NCBI GenBank assembly: GCA_050260415.1
Contig: JBLNCE010000207.1
Span: forward strand, 1-37,185
Source: JBLNCE01 sp050260415
GTDB lineage: Bacteria > Bacillota > UBA4882 > JAAYXC01
Length of the DNA: 37,185 bases
Reading direction: 5' to 3'
In this document: positions 30,570 through 37,185 of the stretch, piece by piece
How the letters are laid out: every line of letters begins with the position of its first letter
Position numbering within the stretch: position 1 is the stretch's first letter
The notes under the pieces: model-generated
Told to the model about the DNA's origin: nothing
Seen by the model: only the letters and a program-made list of their open reading frames with translations
Database searches by the model: none
Made by a program: the position numbers and the translations under genes

Positions 30570-32018
30570 TCAGTCCACGCTATAGTTCGGCGCTTCCCGG
30601 GTGATTTGCACGTCGTGGGGATGGCTCTCCCTGAGACCGGCGGAGGTCATCCGGATGAACTTCGTTTTCGTTTTTAGTTCGGCGATATTCGTGACTCCGC
30701 AGTATCCCATGCCGGCCCGCAGGCCGCCCACCAATTGGTAGACCGTTTCGGCAAGGGATCCCTTGAACGGCACCCGCCCCTCGATCCCTTCCGGCACGAG
30801 CTTTTCCTGCCCCTCCTGGAAATAGCGGTCGGAACTGCCCTCGCGCATTGCGCTGAGGGATCCCATGCCGCGGTACACCTTGAAGCTCCGGCCCTGAAAG
30901 ATCTCGATCTCACCGGGGCTTTCCTCGGTGCCGGCCAGCAGACTCCCGATCATGACCGTGTCCGCGCCGGCCGCGATGGCCTTGGTGACGTCGCCGGAAT
31001 ACTTGATACCGCCATCGGCGATGATGGGGATCCCGGCCTTGGCCGCGACCCGCGCGCAATCTGCGATGGCGGTAATCTGCGGCACGCCGATGCCCGCCAC
31101 GACACGCGTCGTACAGATCGACCCCGGCCCGATACCCACCTTGACGGCGTCCGCGCCCGCTTCGATCAGATCCCGGGTGGCCTCGGCCGTCGCCACGTTG
31201 CCGGCAATCACGGGCAGCGCGGGATATTCGCGCTTGATACGCGCCACTGTTTCGAGCACATTACGTGAATGGCCGTGGGCCGTATCGACCGTGACGACAT
31301 CAACGCCCGCTTCCACCAGGGCCGCGACCCTGATGTAATCATGCACGCCTACGGCCGCGCCCGCGCGCAACCGTCCCTGCGGGTCTTTGGCGGCATTGGG
31401 ATACTGCCGCGCCTTTTCGATATCTTTGATTGTGATAAGCCCCTTGAGGTTGAAATGCTCGTCAACCAAAGGCAGTTTCTCGATCTTATAACGCTGGAGG
31501 ATGGCTTTGGCTTCCTCGCGGGTGGTGCCAACCGGGGCGGTAATGAGGTTGTCCTTGGTCATGACCTCGTGGATCGGACGCTGGTAATTGGTCTCAAACC
31601 TCAGATCGCGGTTGGTGATGATCCCGACGAGGCGGCCTCCCTCGGTAATGGGCACTCCCGAGATGCGGTACCGTGCCATGAGCTGCAACGCGTCGGCGAT
31701 TGGGTGATCGGGGGAAAGATAGATTGGATCCGTGATCACGCCGTGCTCGGAACGCTTAACCTTGTCCACCTCAAGCGCTTGCCGTTCGGTGGTCAGATTC
31801 TTGTGGATGATGCCGATACCGCCCTCGCGGGCCATGGCGATCGCCATCCTCGCTTCGGTAACGGTGTCCATGCCCGCGCTTATGAGGGGGATATTCAGGG
31901 TGATCGTGGGGGTCAGCGAGGTCGTGGTCGAAAGATCGCGCGGCAACATCTCCGAACGTGCCGGAACGAGCAAGATGTCGTCAAACGTCAGCCCCTCGCC
32001 GACAATCCTCCCATCCAA
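30570..32018 (-). CDS. guaB: Inosine-5'-monophosphate dehydrogenase
   Basis: Oxidises IMP to XMP with NAD, the committed step of GMP synthesis. The TIM barrel begins LTFDDILLVPARSEM, with the catalytic cysteine C302 in VGIGPGSICTTRVVAGIG. Two CBS domains are inserted at about residues 94-205 (TDPIYLSPDHPIADAL...KDNLITAPVGTTREEAKAIL). The flap and end carry YRGMGSLSAM and RAGMGYCG. Length (482) is normal. The start is TTG at 32018, 9 nt from AGGAGGG. Its own promoter is visible upstream. Confidence 0.97.
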   Translation of the reverse strand: MDGRIVGEGLTFDDILLVPARSEMLPRDLSTTTSLTPTITLNIPLISAGMDTVTEARMAIAMAREGGIGIIHKNLTTERQALEVDKVKRSEHGVITDPIYLSPDHPIADALQLMARYRISGVPITEGGRLVGIITNRDLRFETNYQRPIHEVMTKDNLITAPVGTTREEAKAILQRYKIEKLPLVDEHFNLKGLITIKDIEKARQYPNAAKDPQGRLRAGAAVGVHDYIRVAALVEAGVDVVTVDTAHGHSRNVLETVARIKREYPALPVIAGNVATAEATRDLIEAGADAVKVGIGPGSICTTRVVAGIGVPQITAIADCARVAAKAGIPIIADGGIKYSGDVTKAIAAGADTVMIGSLLAGTEESPGEIEIFQGRSFKVYRGMGSLSAMREGSSDRYFQEGQEKLVPEGIEGRVPFKGSLAETVYQLVGGLRAGMGYCGVTNIAELKTKTKFIRMTSAGLRESHPHDVQITREAPNYSVD

Positions 32019-32052
32019 CCGTCATCGCCCTCCTAGGCTTGGCATTGGCTCT

Positions 32053-32080
32053 ATTCTATCATAACTCCGCGATATTGCAA
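32053..32080 (-). promoter_or_regulatory. Promoter of guaB
   Basis: TTGCAA (32075-32080), 16-bp spacer, TAGAAT (32053-32058) on the minus strand, with TG at the extended -10 position (TGATAGAAT). It is 35 bp before the guaB start. Confidence 0.75.
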
Positions 32081-32101
32081 GGGGGGGCCTCCGATGACCG
32101 G

Positions 32102-32389
32102 TTATTGACTGCCATCCTCGCGGGCGGCGACGGCGCCGCAATCGCGGCTCGGCGTCCTGACCTCGACGATGACGATGTCCCGGCCCATGCGGCGGACGGC
32201 ACGCCACGGCACGGCCAGCATGCGCTGACGTCCCCTCCATACTCCTCCGTGCGGGGAATACGGCACCAGGATCGCTTCCACGCGTCCGAGCTCGGTGTCG
32301 ATCAACGCCTCCGCCGACTTGATCACCCCGAGGCGTGTGGCGTCGGTCAGGTTGATGACTTCTCTGCCCACCAATTCATTGAGCCGCAT
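32102..32389 (-). CDS. PRC-barrel protein, YlmC/YmxH family (second copy)
   Basis: A 95-residue protein with MRLNELVGREVINLTDATRLGVIKSAEALIDTELGRVEAILVP and MLAVPWRAVRRMGRDIVIVEV, the same plan as the protein at 11761-12042. YlmC/YmxH proteins commonly follow the M16-peptidase/dut pair in Clostridia, as here. ATG at 32389 has GGTGAGGG upstream; GTG codons at 32398 and 32401 would also be in frame. Function unknown, with sporulation association inferred from distribution. Confidence 0.85.
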   Translation of the reverse strand: MRLNELVGREVINLTDATRLGVIKSAEALIDTELGRVEAILVPYSPHGGVWRGRQRMLAVPWRAVRRMGRDIVIVEVRTPSRDCGAVAAREDGSQ

Positions 32390-32482
32390 CGCCCTCACCA
32401 CCTGCCTAATCCTATGTTTATATGCGGTGGCGCATGCCGTGAGCGCCGATAAGGCATCGCGGCGAGGTCATGCCATGGTTTT

Positions 32483-32725
32483 TTAGTCCTTTGCGGCTTC
32501 ATCCGCGACAAATGACTGCAGACGGAGCATCTTGCTCACCAGGAGGTCGATCTGGGTGGCGGTCCGATAACTCTCCTCATTGGCCCGCGCGGGCGCCGGA
32601 CTCCCATGGAGCACTTCATGGCGCAGCGCGCCTATCTCCCGCCGGAGGTCGTCCAGGCAGTCAGTGATCTCCCTTTTGCCATGGCTGATCTCCCCCCCGT
32701 TGAACTCAGGTGCCTGTATGGCCAA
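32483..32725 (-). CDS. Small helical protein, possibly Spo0E-like
   Basis: An 80-residue protein predicted to be two antiparallel helices: ITDCLDDLRREIGALRHEVLHG and EESYRTATQIDLLVSKMLRLQSF. This resembles the Spo0E-like aspartyl-phosphate phosphatase hairpin, but the usual SxxxD motif reads A/T-x-x-I-D (TATQID), so function would be altered or the relation is false. TTG at 32725 is 7 nt from GGGGAGG; a GTG at 32734 is too close. It overlaps the end of dut by 20 nt from that start. Confidence 0.5.
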   Translation of the reverse strand: MAIQAPEFNGGEISHGKREITDCLDDLRREIGALRHEVLHGSPAPARANEESYRTATQIDLLVSKMLRLQSFVADEAAKD

Positions 32726-33149
32726 AGCCGCCACCTCCCCGTTCGCTTACCGGCAGTTGGACGCCGCTGACCCATCCGATCCTCTCCACGCGCGCCAGCA
32801 CTATCTGCGCCACGCGCTGACCGCGCTCGATCGTCACCGGCGCCGGACCGAGGTTGATCAAGAGGACCTTGACCTCGCCCCGATAGTCCGCGTCAATCGT
32901 GCCCGGCGCGTTGAGGACGGTGAGGCCGTGTTTTTGCGCGAGGCCGCTGCGGGGCCTGATCTGCCCCTCATACCCCTCGGGGATGGCCATGCGCAGCCCG
33001 GTGGGCACCAGCGCCGACTGTCCCGGGTTCAAGGTCAACGGCCCGGCCAGCGCCGCCAACAAGTCCATGCCCGCGGCGCCCGGCGTGGCATACGCCGGCA
33101 GGCTCAAGTCCTCGGTACCGGGGAGTTGCTCCACGGGGACCTCGATCAA
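32706..33149 (-). CDS. dut: Deoxyuridine 5'-triphosphate nucleotidohydrolase
   Basis: Trimeric dUTPase, which removes dUTP and supplies dUMP. The five motifs are present: AGMDLLAAL, RPRSGLAQKHG, NAPGTIDADYRGEVKV, RGQRVAQIVLARV and the C-terminal RGGGGFGHTG. 147 residues is the usual length. The start is TTG at 33149 with GAGGTG about 7 nt upstream. It is 31 nt downstream of the M16 peptidase, the usual order in Clostridia. Confidence 0.96.
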   Translation of the reverse strand: MIEVPVEQLPGTEDLSLPAYATPGAAGMDLLAALAGPLTLNPGQSALVPTGLRMAIPEGYEGQIRPRSGLAQKHGLTVLNAPGTIDADYRGEVKVLLINLGPAPVTIERGQRVAQIVLARVERIGWVSGVQLPVSERGGGGFGHTGT

Positions 33150-33180
33150 GGGGAAACACCTCTTCTCTCGTCAGGGCTTC

Positions 33181-34440
33181 TTACGTCTCTTTCAACAACC
33201 GCCCGAGGCTCAACCTCACGCCCGGCGGCGCGACCACCGAGGCGGCAAGCCGCCTCCCGCCGAAAATCTCCCGGGCCACGCGGGTGACGTCCGCGGCGGT
33301 GACCGTCCGGATACGCGCGGTCAGTTCATCCGGGGTCAGACATTGGTCGCCAAAGAGTTCGGCCTTGGCCAACCTGCTCATGCGCGTGCTGGTACTCTCC
33401 AGACTGAGTAGGAAATTGCCCCGCAATTGCTCCTTGGCGCGGGCCAACTCCGCGGCGGGGATCGGCTCTTGCACGAGCCGCCGGATCTCGCTTTGCATCA
33501 GGTGGATAACCTCGGTCGCGCGTGCCGGGGCCGTGCCGGCGTAGATCGAAAACAGGCCCGTGTCCCGAAACGCCGCGTGGGTGGAACCGGTGGCGTAGAC
33601 GAGGCCGCGATCCTCCCGCAGGGATTGGAAGAGGCGGGAACTGACGCTGCCGCCGAGAATGCTGTCCATGACGTGGACCGTGAACTTATCCGGGCTGCGG
33701 CGCGGCACGCCCTGAGCGCCGAGACAGATGTGCACCTGTTCCGTGTCTTTCTTCTTGACGAGGCGGGAGCCGTCAGGTTTGGGCGGGGCCCCTGGTTCGC
33801 GGGACCGTCCCGGCTCTAAGCCGCGGAAGAGGTCCTCGGCCAGGCGGACGACCTCCGCAAAATCCACTTTTCCCGCCACCGCCAGCACTGTGTTCTCCGG
33901 CCGGTAATGGCGGCCAAGAAAAGCCTGCACCGCCTCACGGTCGATCGCCTGGACGGTCGCCGGCGTGCCGAGGATCGGTTTACCGAGCGGATGCCGCGGC
34001 CAGAGCGCGGTCGCCAAGAGATCGTGCACCACCTCGTCCGGCGCGTCCTCATAGGATCTGATCTCCTCGAGCACCACGCCTTTCTCCTTTTCCAGCTCCA
34101 CCGGGTCGATGACGGAGGCGGTGTACATATCGGCCAGCAACTCGAGGCCCAACGGCAGATGGACGCCGAGGATCTTGGCGTAAAAGCAAGTGTACTCACG
34201 GGTTGTAAAGGCGTTTAGCTGCCCGCCGACCGCGTCGATCTCCTCCGCGATCTGCCGTGCCGAGCGGCGCGCGGTGCCCTTGAAGAACATGTGCTCGATG
34301 AGATGCGAGATCCCCTCTTCCCCTGGCCGCTCATCCCGGGAGCCGGCGCCGACCCAGATGCCGACGGAAGCCGATTCCACGGCGGGGATGGTTTCCACGG
34401 CGATTCTGAGCCCGTTCGGAAGGGTCGTGCGATGGTACAT
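33181..34440 (-). CDS. M16-family zinc metallopeptidase (processing-peptidase-like)
   Basis: A 419-residue M16B-type peptidase with the inverted zinc motif HLIEH (H46, E49, H50) in GISHLIEHMFFKGT and a third ligand glutamate in the KEKGVVLEEIRSYEDAP helix (about residue 126). The R-x-Y motif region, SSRLFQSLREDRGLVYATGS, is in the second half. Substrate unknown; homologues in Bacillota are usually annotated as insulinase-family or YmxG. The ATG has AGGGGG about 7 nt upstream. It starts the M16-dut-small protein-PRC operon. Confidence 0.95.
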   Translation of the reverse strand: MYHRTTLPNGLRIAVETIPAVESASVGIWVGAGSRDERPGEEGISHLIEHMFFKGTARRSARQIAEEIDAVGGQLNAFTTREYTCFYAKILGVHLPLGLELLADMYTASVIDPVELEKEKGVVLEEIRSYEDAPDEVVHDLLATALWPRHPLGKPILGTPATVQAIDREAVQAFLGRHYRPENTVLAVAGKVDFAEVVRLAEDLFRGLEPGRSREPGAPPKPDGSRLVKKKDTEQVHICLGAQGVPRRSPDKFTVHVMDSILGGSVSSRLFQSLREDRGLVYATGSTHAAFRDTGLFSIYAGTAPARATEVIHLMQSEIRRLVQEPIPAAELARAKEQLRGNFLLSLESTSTRMSRLAKAELFGDQCLTPDELTARIRTVTAADVTRVAREIFGGRRLAASVVAPPGVRLSLGRLLKET

Positions 34441-34843
34441 GGAGAACCCCCTAGAAAGAAAAGATCGCCGCTCGTCGCTCGTGGAGCGGGCGCTTGGTTC
34501 TGTACCGTGGTTTTGTGAGACAGGTTGCTACTTCCGTGCGGAGCAGCGAGATTCATTTCGCCTCGTCCGCGGTAATTCCTCTTCCCTAATAGCGTTATGA
34601 GAAAGGCTTTCAGAGCAAAATCACCGAAAGCGTTGTAACTGCGAAACAGGCGAAAAGGCGCGAAATGACGGTATTCTTATCGGATCACTATTTCGTGTGT
34701 TTCGTGTGTTTCGTAGTGCTTTTCGACTCGTCGCCGTAATCCCATCATCCGCCTCTCCGGCCAAGATCTACTTGCAGGAGACGGGCCGGGAGCGGCGAAG
34801 CTCCGTCAACTGGACGAAGATTACGTCTACTGGAGGAAACGCG
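34441..34843. repeat. 403-bp gene-free stretch with TTCGTGTG word repeats
   Basis: Centred on 34689-34713, TTTCGTGTGTTTCGTGTG then TTTCGTAGTG repeats a 9-bp word; GCGAAACAGGCGAAAAGGCG at about 34646 is related in the other orientation. No other gene is seen. Promoters for the divergent M16 and GH18 genes must be here, but neither is clear. Confidence 0.55.
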
Positions 34844-35950
34844 GTGCAGAGCATTCTGCCGACCCTCATGGCCGTCCTGGTCTATCTGGCTTCTTTTTTC
34901 GGCCTCACCCCGGGCGGCGGCGGCGCGTCCGGCGGTACCTATATCCCGCCCACGGCAGGGCAGACCTACGCGCCAACCGCGCCCGCGGTCTCCTACCCCG
35001 GCGCCACCGAGGTCATGGCCTACTATGCCGAACGGACGCCGGGCGACGCCGCGCCTTATCAATCCCTGGCACGGGCGGCGGGGGGACTGACGACGGTCAT
35101 CCCCTTTTCCTATCAAGTCAATTACGCCGGCGCGATCACCGGCAGGGTGAACAGCCGCATGCTGTCATTGGCCCGTGCGCGTGGGCTCAAGGTCTTGGCG
35201 CTCGTGCATAACGCCGGGAGCGGCCGGTTCGACTCGGGGGCTGTGCACGCTTTCCTGGCCAACCCGATGGCACGTCAACGCGCCATCGACCAACTCTATA
35301 CACTCCTCGTCCAGACGGGGCTCGACGGCGTCAATCTCGATCTCGAAGGCGTGCCGCCGCAGGACCGCTGGAACCTGACCGCCTTTGTCCAGGCCCTGGC
35401 CACAAGGCTCCGGCCGCGGCATTTTCTCATCACCGCCTCCCTCCCGGCCAAGACATACGACGACCGCAACTCCCGTTGGGCCGGCGCCTACGATTACCGG
35501 GCGCTCAGCCCCTACCTGGACCAGGTGATCCTCATGACCTACGACGAGCACGTCGCCGGCGGCGCGCCGGGTCCCGTCGCCTCATACACCTGGGTGGACA
35601 AAGTCGTCCGGTACGCGGCCACTGTCTTCCCCAGGCAGAAGATCGTGCTCGGCCTGCCCTCCTATGGCTACGCGTGGAGCAGCCGCGGCGACCGGGCGGT
35701 CACCTTCAGCCAGGTCGGCTCCCTCTTGAAACAGTACGGCGTGAGCCCGTCCTGGGACTACGCCGCGCAGGTGCCCTATTTCCGCTATTATCGGGACGGC
35801 GTCCTCTACCGGGTCTGGTACGAAAACAGCCGCAGCGCCGCGCAGAAGGCGGCGCTGGTAAAGAAGTACGGTTTGAGGGGTGTGGCGGTCTGGAAGCTGG
35901 GGTACGAGGATCCGGCGCTCTGGACGGCGCTGGCGGGGAGATTGGCGTAG
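34844..35950 (+). CDS. Exported glycoside hydrolase family 18 protein (spore-wall hydrolase-like)
   Basis: A 368-residue protein with a hydrophobic N-terminal segment (ILPTLMAVLVYLASFFG), a Gly/Pro/Thr-rich linker and a GH18 barrel. The GH18 signature reads TGLDGVNLDLEGV (D161, D166, catalytic E168). MTYDEHVAGGAPGPVAS and GLPSYGYAWSS are also typical of the YaaH/YdhD/SleL group, which cleaves peptidoglycan in spores. No LysM repeats are present, unlike SleL. Start GTG at 34844 has GGAGG about 7 nt upstream; the frame is open for 49 more codons without support. Confidence 0.9.
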   Translation: MQSILPTLMAVLVYLASFFGLTPGGGGASGGTYIPPTAGQTYAPTAPAVSYPGATEVMAYYAERTPGDAAPYQSLARAAGGLTTVIPFSYQVNYAGAITGRVNSRMLSLARARGLKVLALVHNAGSGRFDSGAVHAFLANPMARQRAIDQLYTLLVQTGLDGVNLDLEGVPPQDRWNLTAFVQALATRLRPRHFLITASLPAKTYDDRNSRWAGAYDYRALSPYLDQVILMTYDEHVAGGAPGPVASYTWVDKVVRYAATVFPRQKIVLGLPSYGYAWSSRGDRAVTFSQVGSLLKQYGVSPSWDYAAQVPYFRYYRDGVLYRVWYENSRSAAQKAALVKKYGLRGVAVWKLGYEDPALWTALAGRLA

Positions 35951-35977
35951 ATTGATCTCGATCTATGTCGGGAGGAA

Positions 35978-36200
35978 TGAGGATTAGTCATGCGTCACGC
36001 GTCACGCGACACGAGTCAGAGTCTTTAAGTGCTTAATCTGCGTTCCGGTAAAAAACCAATCACGAGTCGCGCGTCATGAGTCCAGAGTCCTTAAGCGCTT
36101 TTTCTACCTAATCTGTGTTCACTTATCCCGCATCTGTGCTGTAAACGCATAGTCCTCGTACAACACCTCCAGCCGAGTCACGAGTCAATCACCGGTCGGA
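35978..36200. repeat. GAGTCACGAGTC word-repeat region before the toxin-antitoxin pair
   Basis: Two imperfect direct copies: CACGCGACACGAGTCAGAGT with CTTTAAGTGC then TTAATCTGCGTT, and CGCGTCATGAGTCCAGAGTC with CTTAAGCGC then CTAATCTGTGTT. Further GAGTCACGAGTCA occurs at about 36175-36187. This is non-coding, highly periodic DNA at the boundary of the accessory island. Confidence 0.6.
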
Positions 36201-36227
36201 AGCGATCGCGAATCACCCGGATCGGTA

Positions 36228-36545
36228 TTACCGCAGTTGCTCCTCGATATCTCTGCCACCGTACATAATGCGGACTACCACAACGGTTTCCCGCGCTTCG
36301 ATCGGCAGATAAAATGCCAGATAGTTATCTACTGGCAATACCCGAAGGCCTTTATTATGCCACGGCCCTTTTTCATAGCGATGATGACGAAGAGGCATTT
36401 GGTTCAGACCAGCGACCGCATCCATGATACGCCTTATCTGGCTTTTTGCGATTCCTGGTTCAAGCAGGGTGTATGCGATATATTCGTAGATCCCTCGCAG
36501 GTCTTGTTCCGCCCGTTCGGTGTAGATCACGTTCCAGAGATTCAT
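36228..36545 (-). CDS. RelE/ParE-family toxin
   Basis: A 105-residue type II toxin with the family plan: YTERAEQDLRGIYEYIAYTLLEP, IRRIMDAVAGLNQMPLRHHRYE, then GLRVLPVDNYLAFYLPIEARETVVVVRIMYGGRDIEEQL. RelE relatives cut mRNA on the ribosome and ParE relatives poison gyrase; the motif set does not decide between them. The start overlaps the antitoxin stop in ATGA, so the pair is translationally coupled. Base composition is lower in GC than its neighbours, suggesting transfer. Confidence 0.93.
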   Translation of the reverse strand: MNLWNVIYTERAEQDLRGIYEYIAYTLLEPGIAKSQIRRIMDAVAGLNQMPLRHHRYEKGPWHNKGLRVLPVDNYLAFYLPIEARETVVVVRIMYGGRDIEEQLR

Positions 36546-36847
36546 ACCTCGTAATCCCGTTGCATCCTCTCCGTAACCCTATCCGCTGAAATCACCTTTC
36601 CAGTGGCCAGATCGGCTAACCCTTTCTCGATTTCCGCATTAAACTGCTCTTCGCTGAGCGTACCAACGGACAGCGGTGTGTTTTGCGGGAGTTTCATCTC
36701 AAAGGGCATGCCACGCTGCAGCACAACCTGCCTCAAGAAAATCCCGATCGCATTGGACATCGGGATGCCGAGCTGAGCCAGGACTTTTTCAGCCTGCTCC
36801 TTGATTTCGGGTTCAATGCGCGCGAAGATATTCGATGTTCTTGCCAT
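36542..36847 (-). CDS. RelB/DinJ-family antitoxin
   Basis: A 101-residue antitoxin with an N-terminal ribbon-helix-helix (SNIFARIEPEIKEQAEKVLAQLGIPMSNAIGIFLRQVVLQRGMPF), typical of RelB/DinJ. The C-terminal part (LSEEQFNAEIEKGLADLATGKVISADRV) wraps the toxin. RelB/DinJ proteins repress their own promoter, here at 36874-36902. It precedes the toxin with a 4-bp overlap. Confidence 0.94.
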   Translation of the reverse strand: MARTSNIFARIEPEIKEQAEKVLAQLGIPMSNAIGIFLRQVVLQRGMPFEMKLPQNTPLSVGTLSEEQFNAEIEKGLADLATGKVISADRVTERMQRDYEV

Positions 36848-36873
36848 GGCAAAAACACCTCCTCTTGCTGCTT

Positions 36874-36902
36874 ATTATACCCATCTGTATTGCGGAGCGC
36901 AA
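36874..36902 (-). promoter_or_regulatory. Sigma-A promoter of the relB-relE pair
   Basis: TTGCGC (36897-36902), 17-bp spacer and perfect TATAAT (36874-36879) on the minus strand, then GAGGAGG before the antitoxin ATG. Confidence 0.85.
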
Positions 36903-36993
36903 GCATTCTGCCTTCAGCCCGTTCCTTCAGGCATCACCGCGGAAGGACGAAGAGAGGCGACAACCATGACCTGCTCTGAGCCTCGGTGAAGAG

Positions 36994-37122
36994 ATGGTCC
37001 AAAGCAGGCCATACTCTACAAGTCTCCACGTGAGGCTCCCCGAAAAAGGCCAAAAGATGCTCCTGGCATACAGCGAAGCCCTCGGCGCGGCACACTATCT
37101 GGTCAGTCACAAACGTCCTTGA
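36994..37122 (+). pseudogene. Short ribbon-helix-helix-like reading frame, probably a truncated antitoxin
   Basis: A 42-codon frame starting ATG behind GGTGAAG and ending TGA. Its product, SLHVRLPEKGQKMLLAYSEA then LGAAHYLVSHKRP, has the strand-helix start of a RHH antitoxin (LHVRLPE...) but stops before the second helix is complete. It ends where the GGGGAC repeat begins. It may be a decayed antitoxin or a real micro-protein. The rest of 36848-37185 holds the promoter and repeats. Confidence 0.35.
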
Positions 37123-37162
37123 CTGGGGACCGGGGACTGTGGAACTGGGGACTATTTTTCCA
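37121..37162. repeat. GGGGAC tandem word repeat at the window edge
   Basis: GACTGGGGACCGGGGACTGT followed by GGAACTGGGGACTATTTTTCC. Four degenerate copies of a CTGGGGA-type word. Such GGGGAC words are familiar next to REP-associated transposase genes in other genomes, but no transposase is in view. Confidence 0.5.
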
Positions 37163-37185
37163 TAATCGCCGCCGCCGCCTCGGTC

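Noticed and set aside
1..37185. CRISPR arrays, insertion sequences with transposase, prophage genes
   Set aside because: None seen. The repeats found are word-like or palindromic, without regular spacers or transposase or phage genes.

Overview
The window reads as chromosomal DNA of a GC-rich, probably endospore-forming Bacillota (Clostridia in the broad sense, of the Moorella/Desulfotomaculum/Thermoanaerobacterales type). The grounds are a T-box in front of ileS, strong AGGAGG ribosome binding sites with frequent GTG and TTG starts, two YlmC/YmxH-type PRC-barrel proteins, a BofC-like protein, a YteA-type TraR/DksA protein, DUF5665 and DUF1540 proteins, a PrsW protease and ScpA/ScpB. No species is claimed. 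Almost all genes lie on the minus strand; the plus-strand genes are glgP, a P-loop gene, two secreted or membrane proteins, a GH18 protein and a small remnant.

Layout on the minus strand, read right to left. 36.9-36.2 kb: a RelB/RelE-type toxin-antitoxin pair next to a short ribbon-helix-helix-like remnant. 34.4-32.1 kb: M16 peptidase, dUTPase, a Spo0E-like small protein and a PRC-barrel protein. 32.0-27.8 kb: guaB, then trpB2, a PgsA-type phosphatidyltransferase and a PrsW protease. 27.6-26.3 kb: yebC and a bofC-like gene. 25.9-22.5 kb: an EF-G paralogue, a methyltransferase and a DUF1540 protein. 22.4-19.4 kb: agaS, a GntR/UTRA regulator and an amidohydrolase_2 behind a perfect 16-bp palindromic operator. 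17.7-18.4 kb: a LysM-CAP secreted protein. 14.2-13.5 kb: an HTH gene coupled to a PIN-fold protein that lacks all four catalytic acids. 13.3-12.9 kb: three tRNA genes (Gly-TCC, Arg-TCT, His-GTG), each with its own sigma-A promoter. 12.8-10.9 kb: GDT1-type transporter, NusG-II protein, PRC-barrel and PHP proteins. 10.9-7.4 kb: a T-box-controlled ileS. 7.3-0.46 kb: DUF5665, TraR/DksA, lgt, rluD-like, site-2 protease, HD hydrolase, trpS, scpA, scpB and a small membrane protein, ending in an intrinsic terminator.

Most of this is housekeeping: translation, chromosome condensation, nucleotide metabolism, lipoprotein and phospholipid synthesis. The accessory material sits in a few islands. The points most worth a second look are: an isoleucyl-tRNA synthetase whose HIGH signature is rearranged to G-I-H-H; the HTH plus catalytically degenerate PIN pair with a tandem 10-bp repeat at its promoter; a 121-residue stand-alone P-loop protein; an amino-sugar-like operon in which an amidohydrolase_2 takes the place where a NagA-type deacetylase might be expected; two unassigned structured RNA regions; and intergenic DNA packed with hairpin elements and periodic 'word' repeats (TTCGTGT, GAGTCACGAGTC, CACAAAGCCACAAAG, CTTCGACNAGCTC, GGGGAC).
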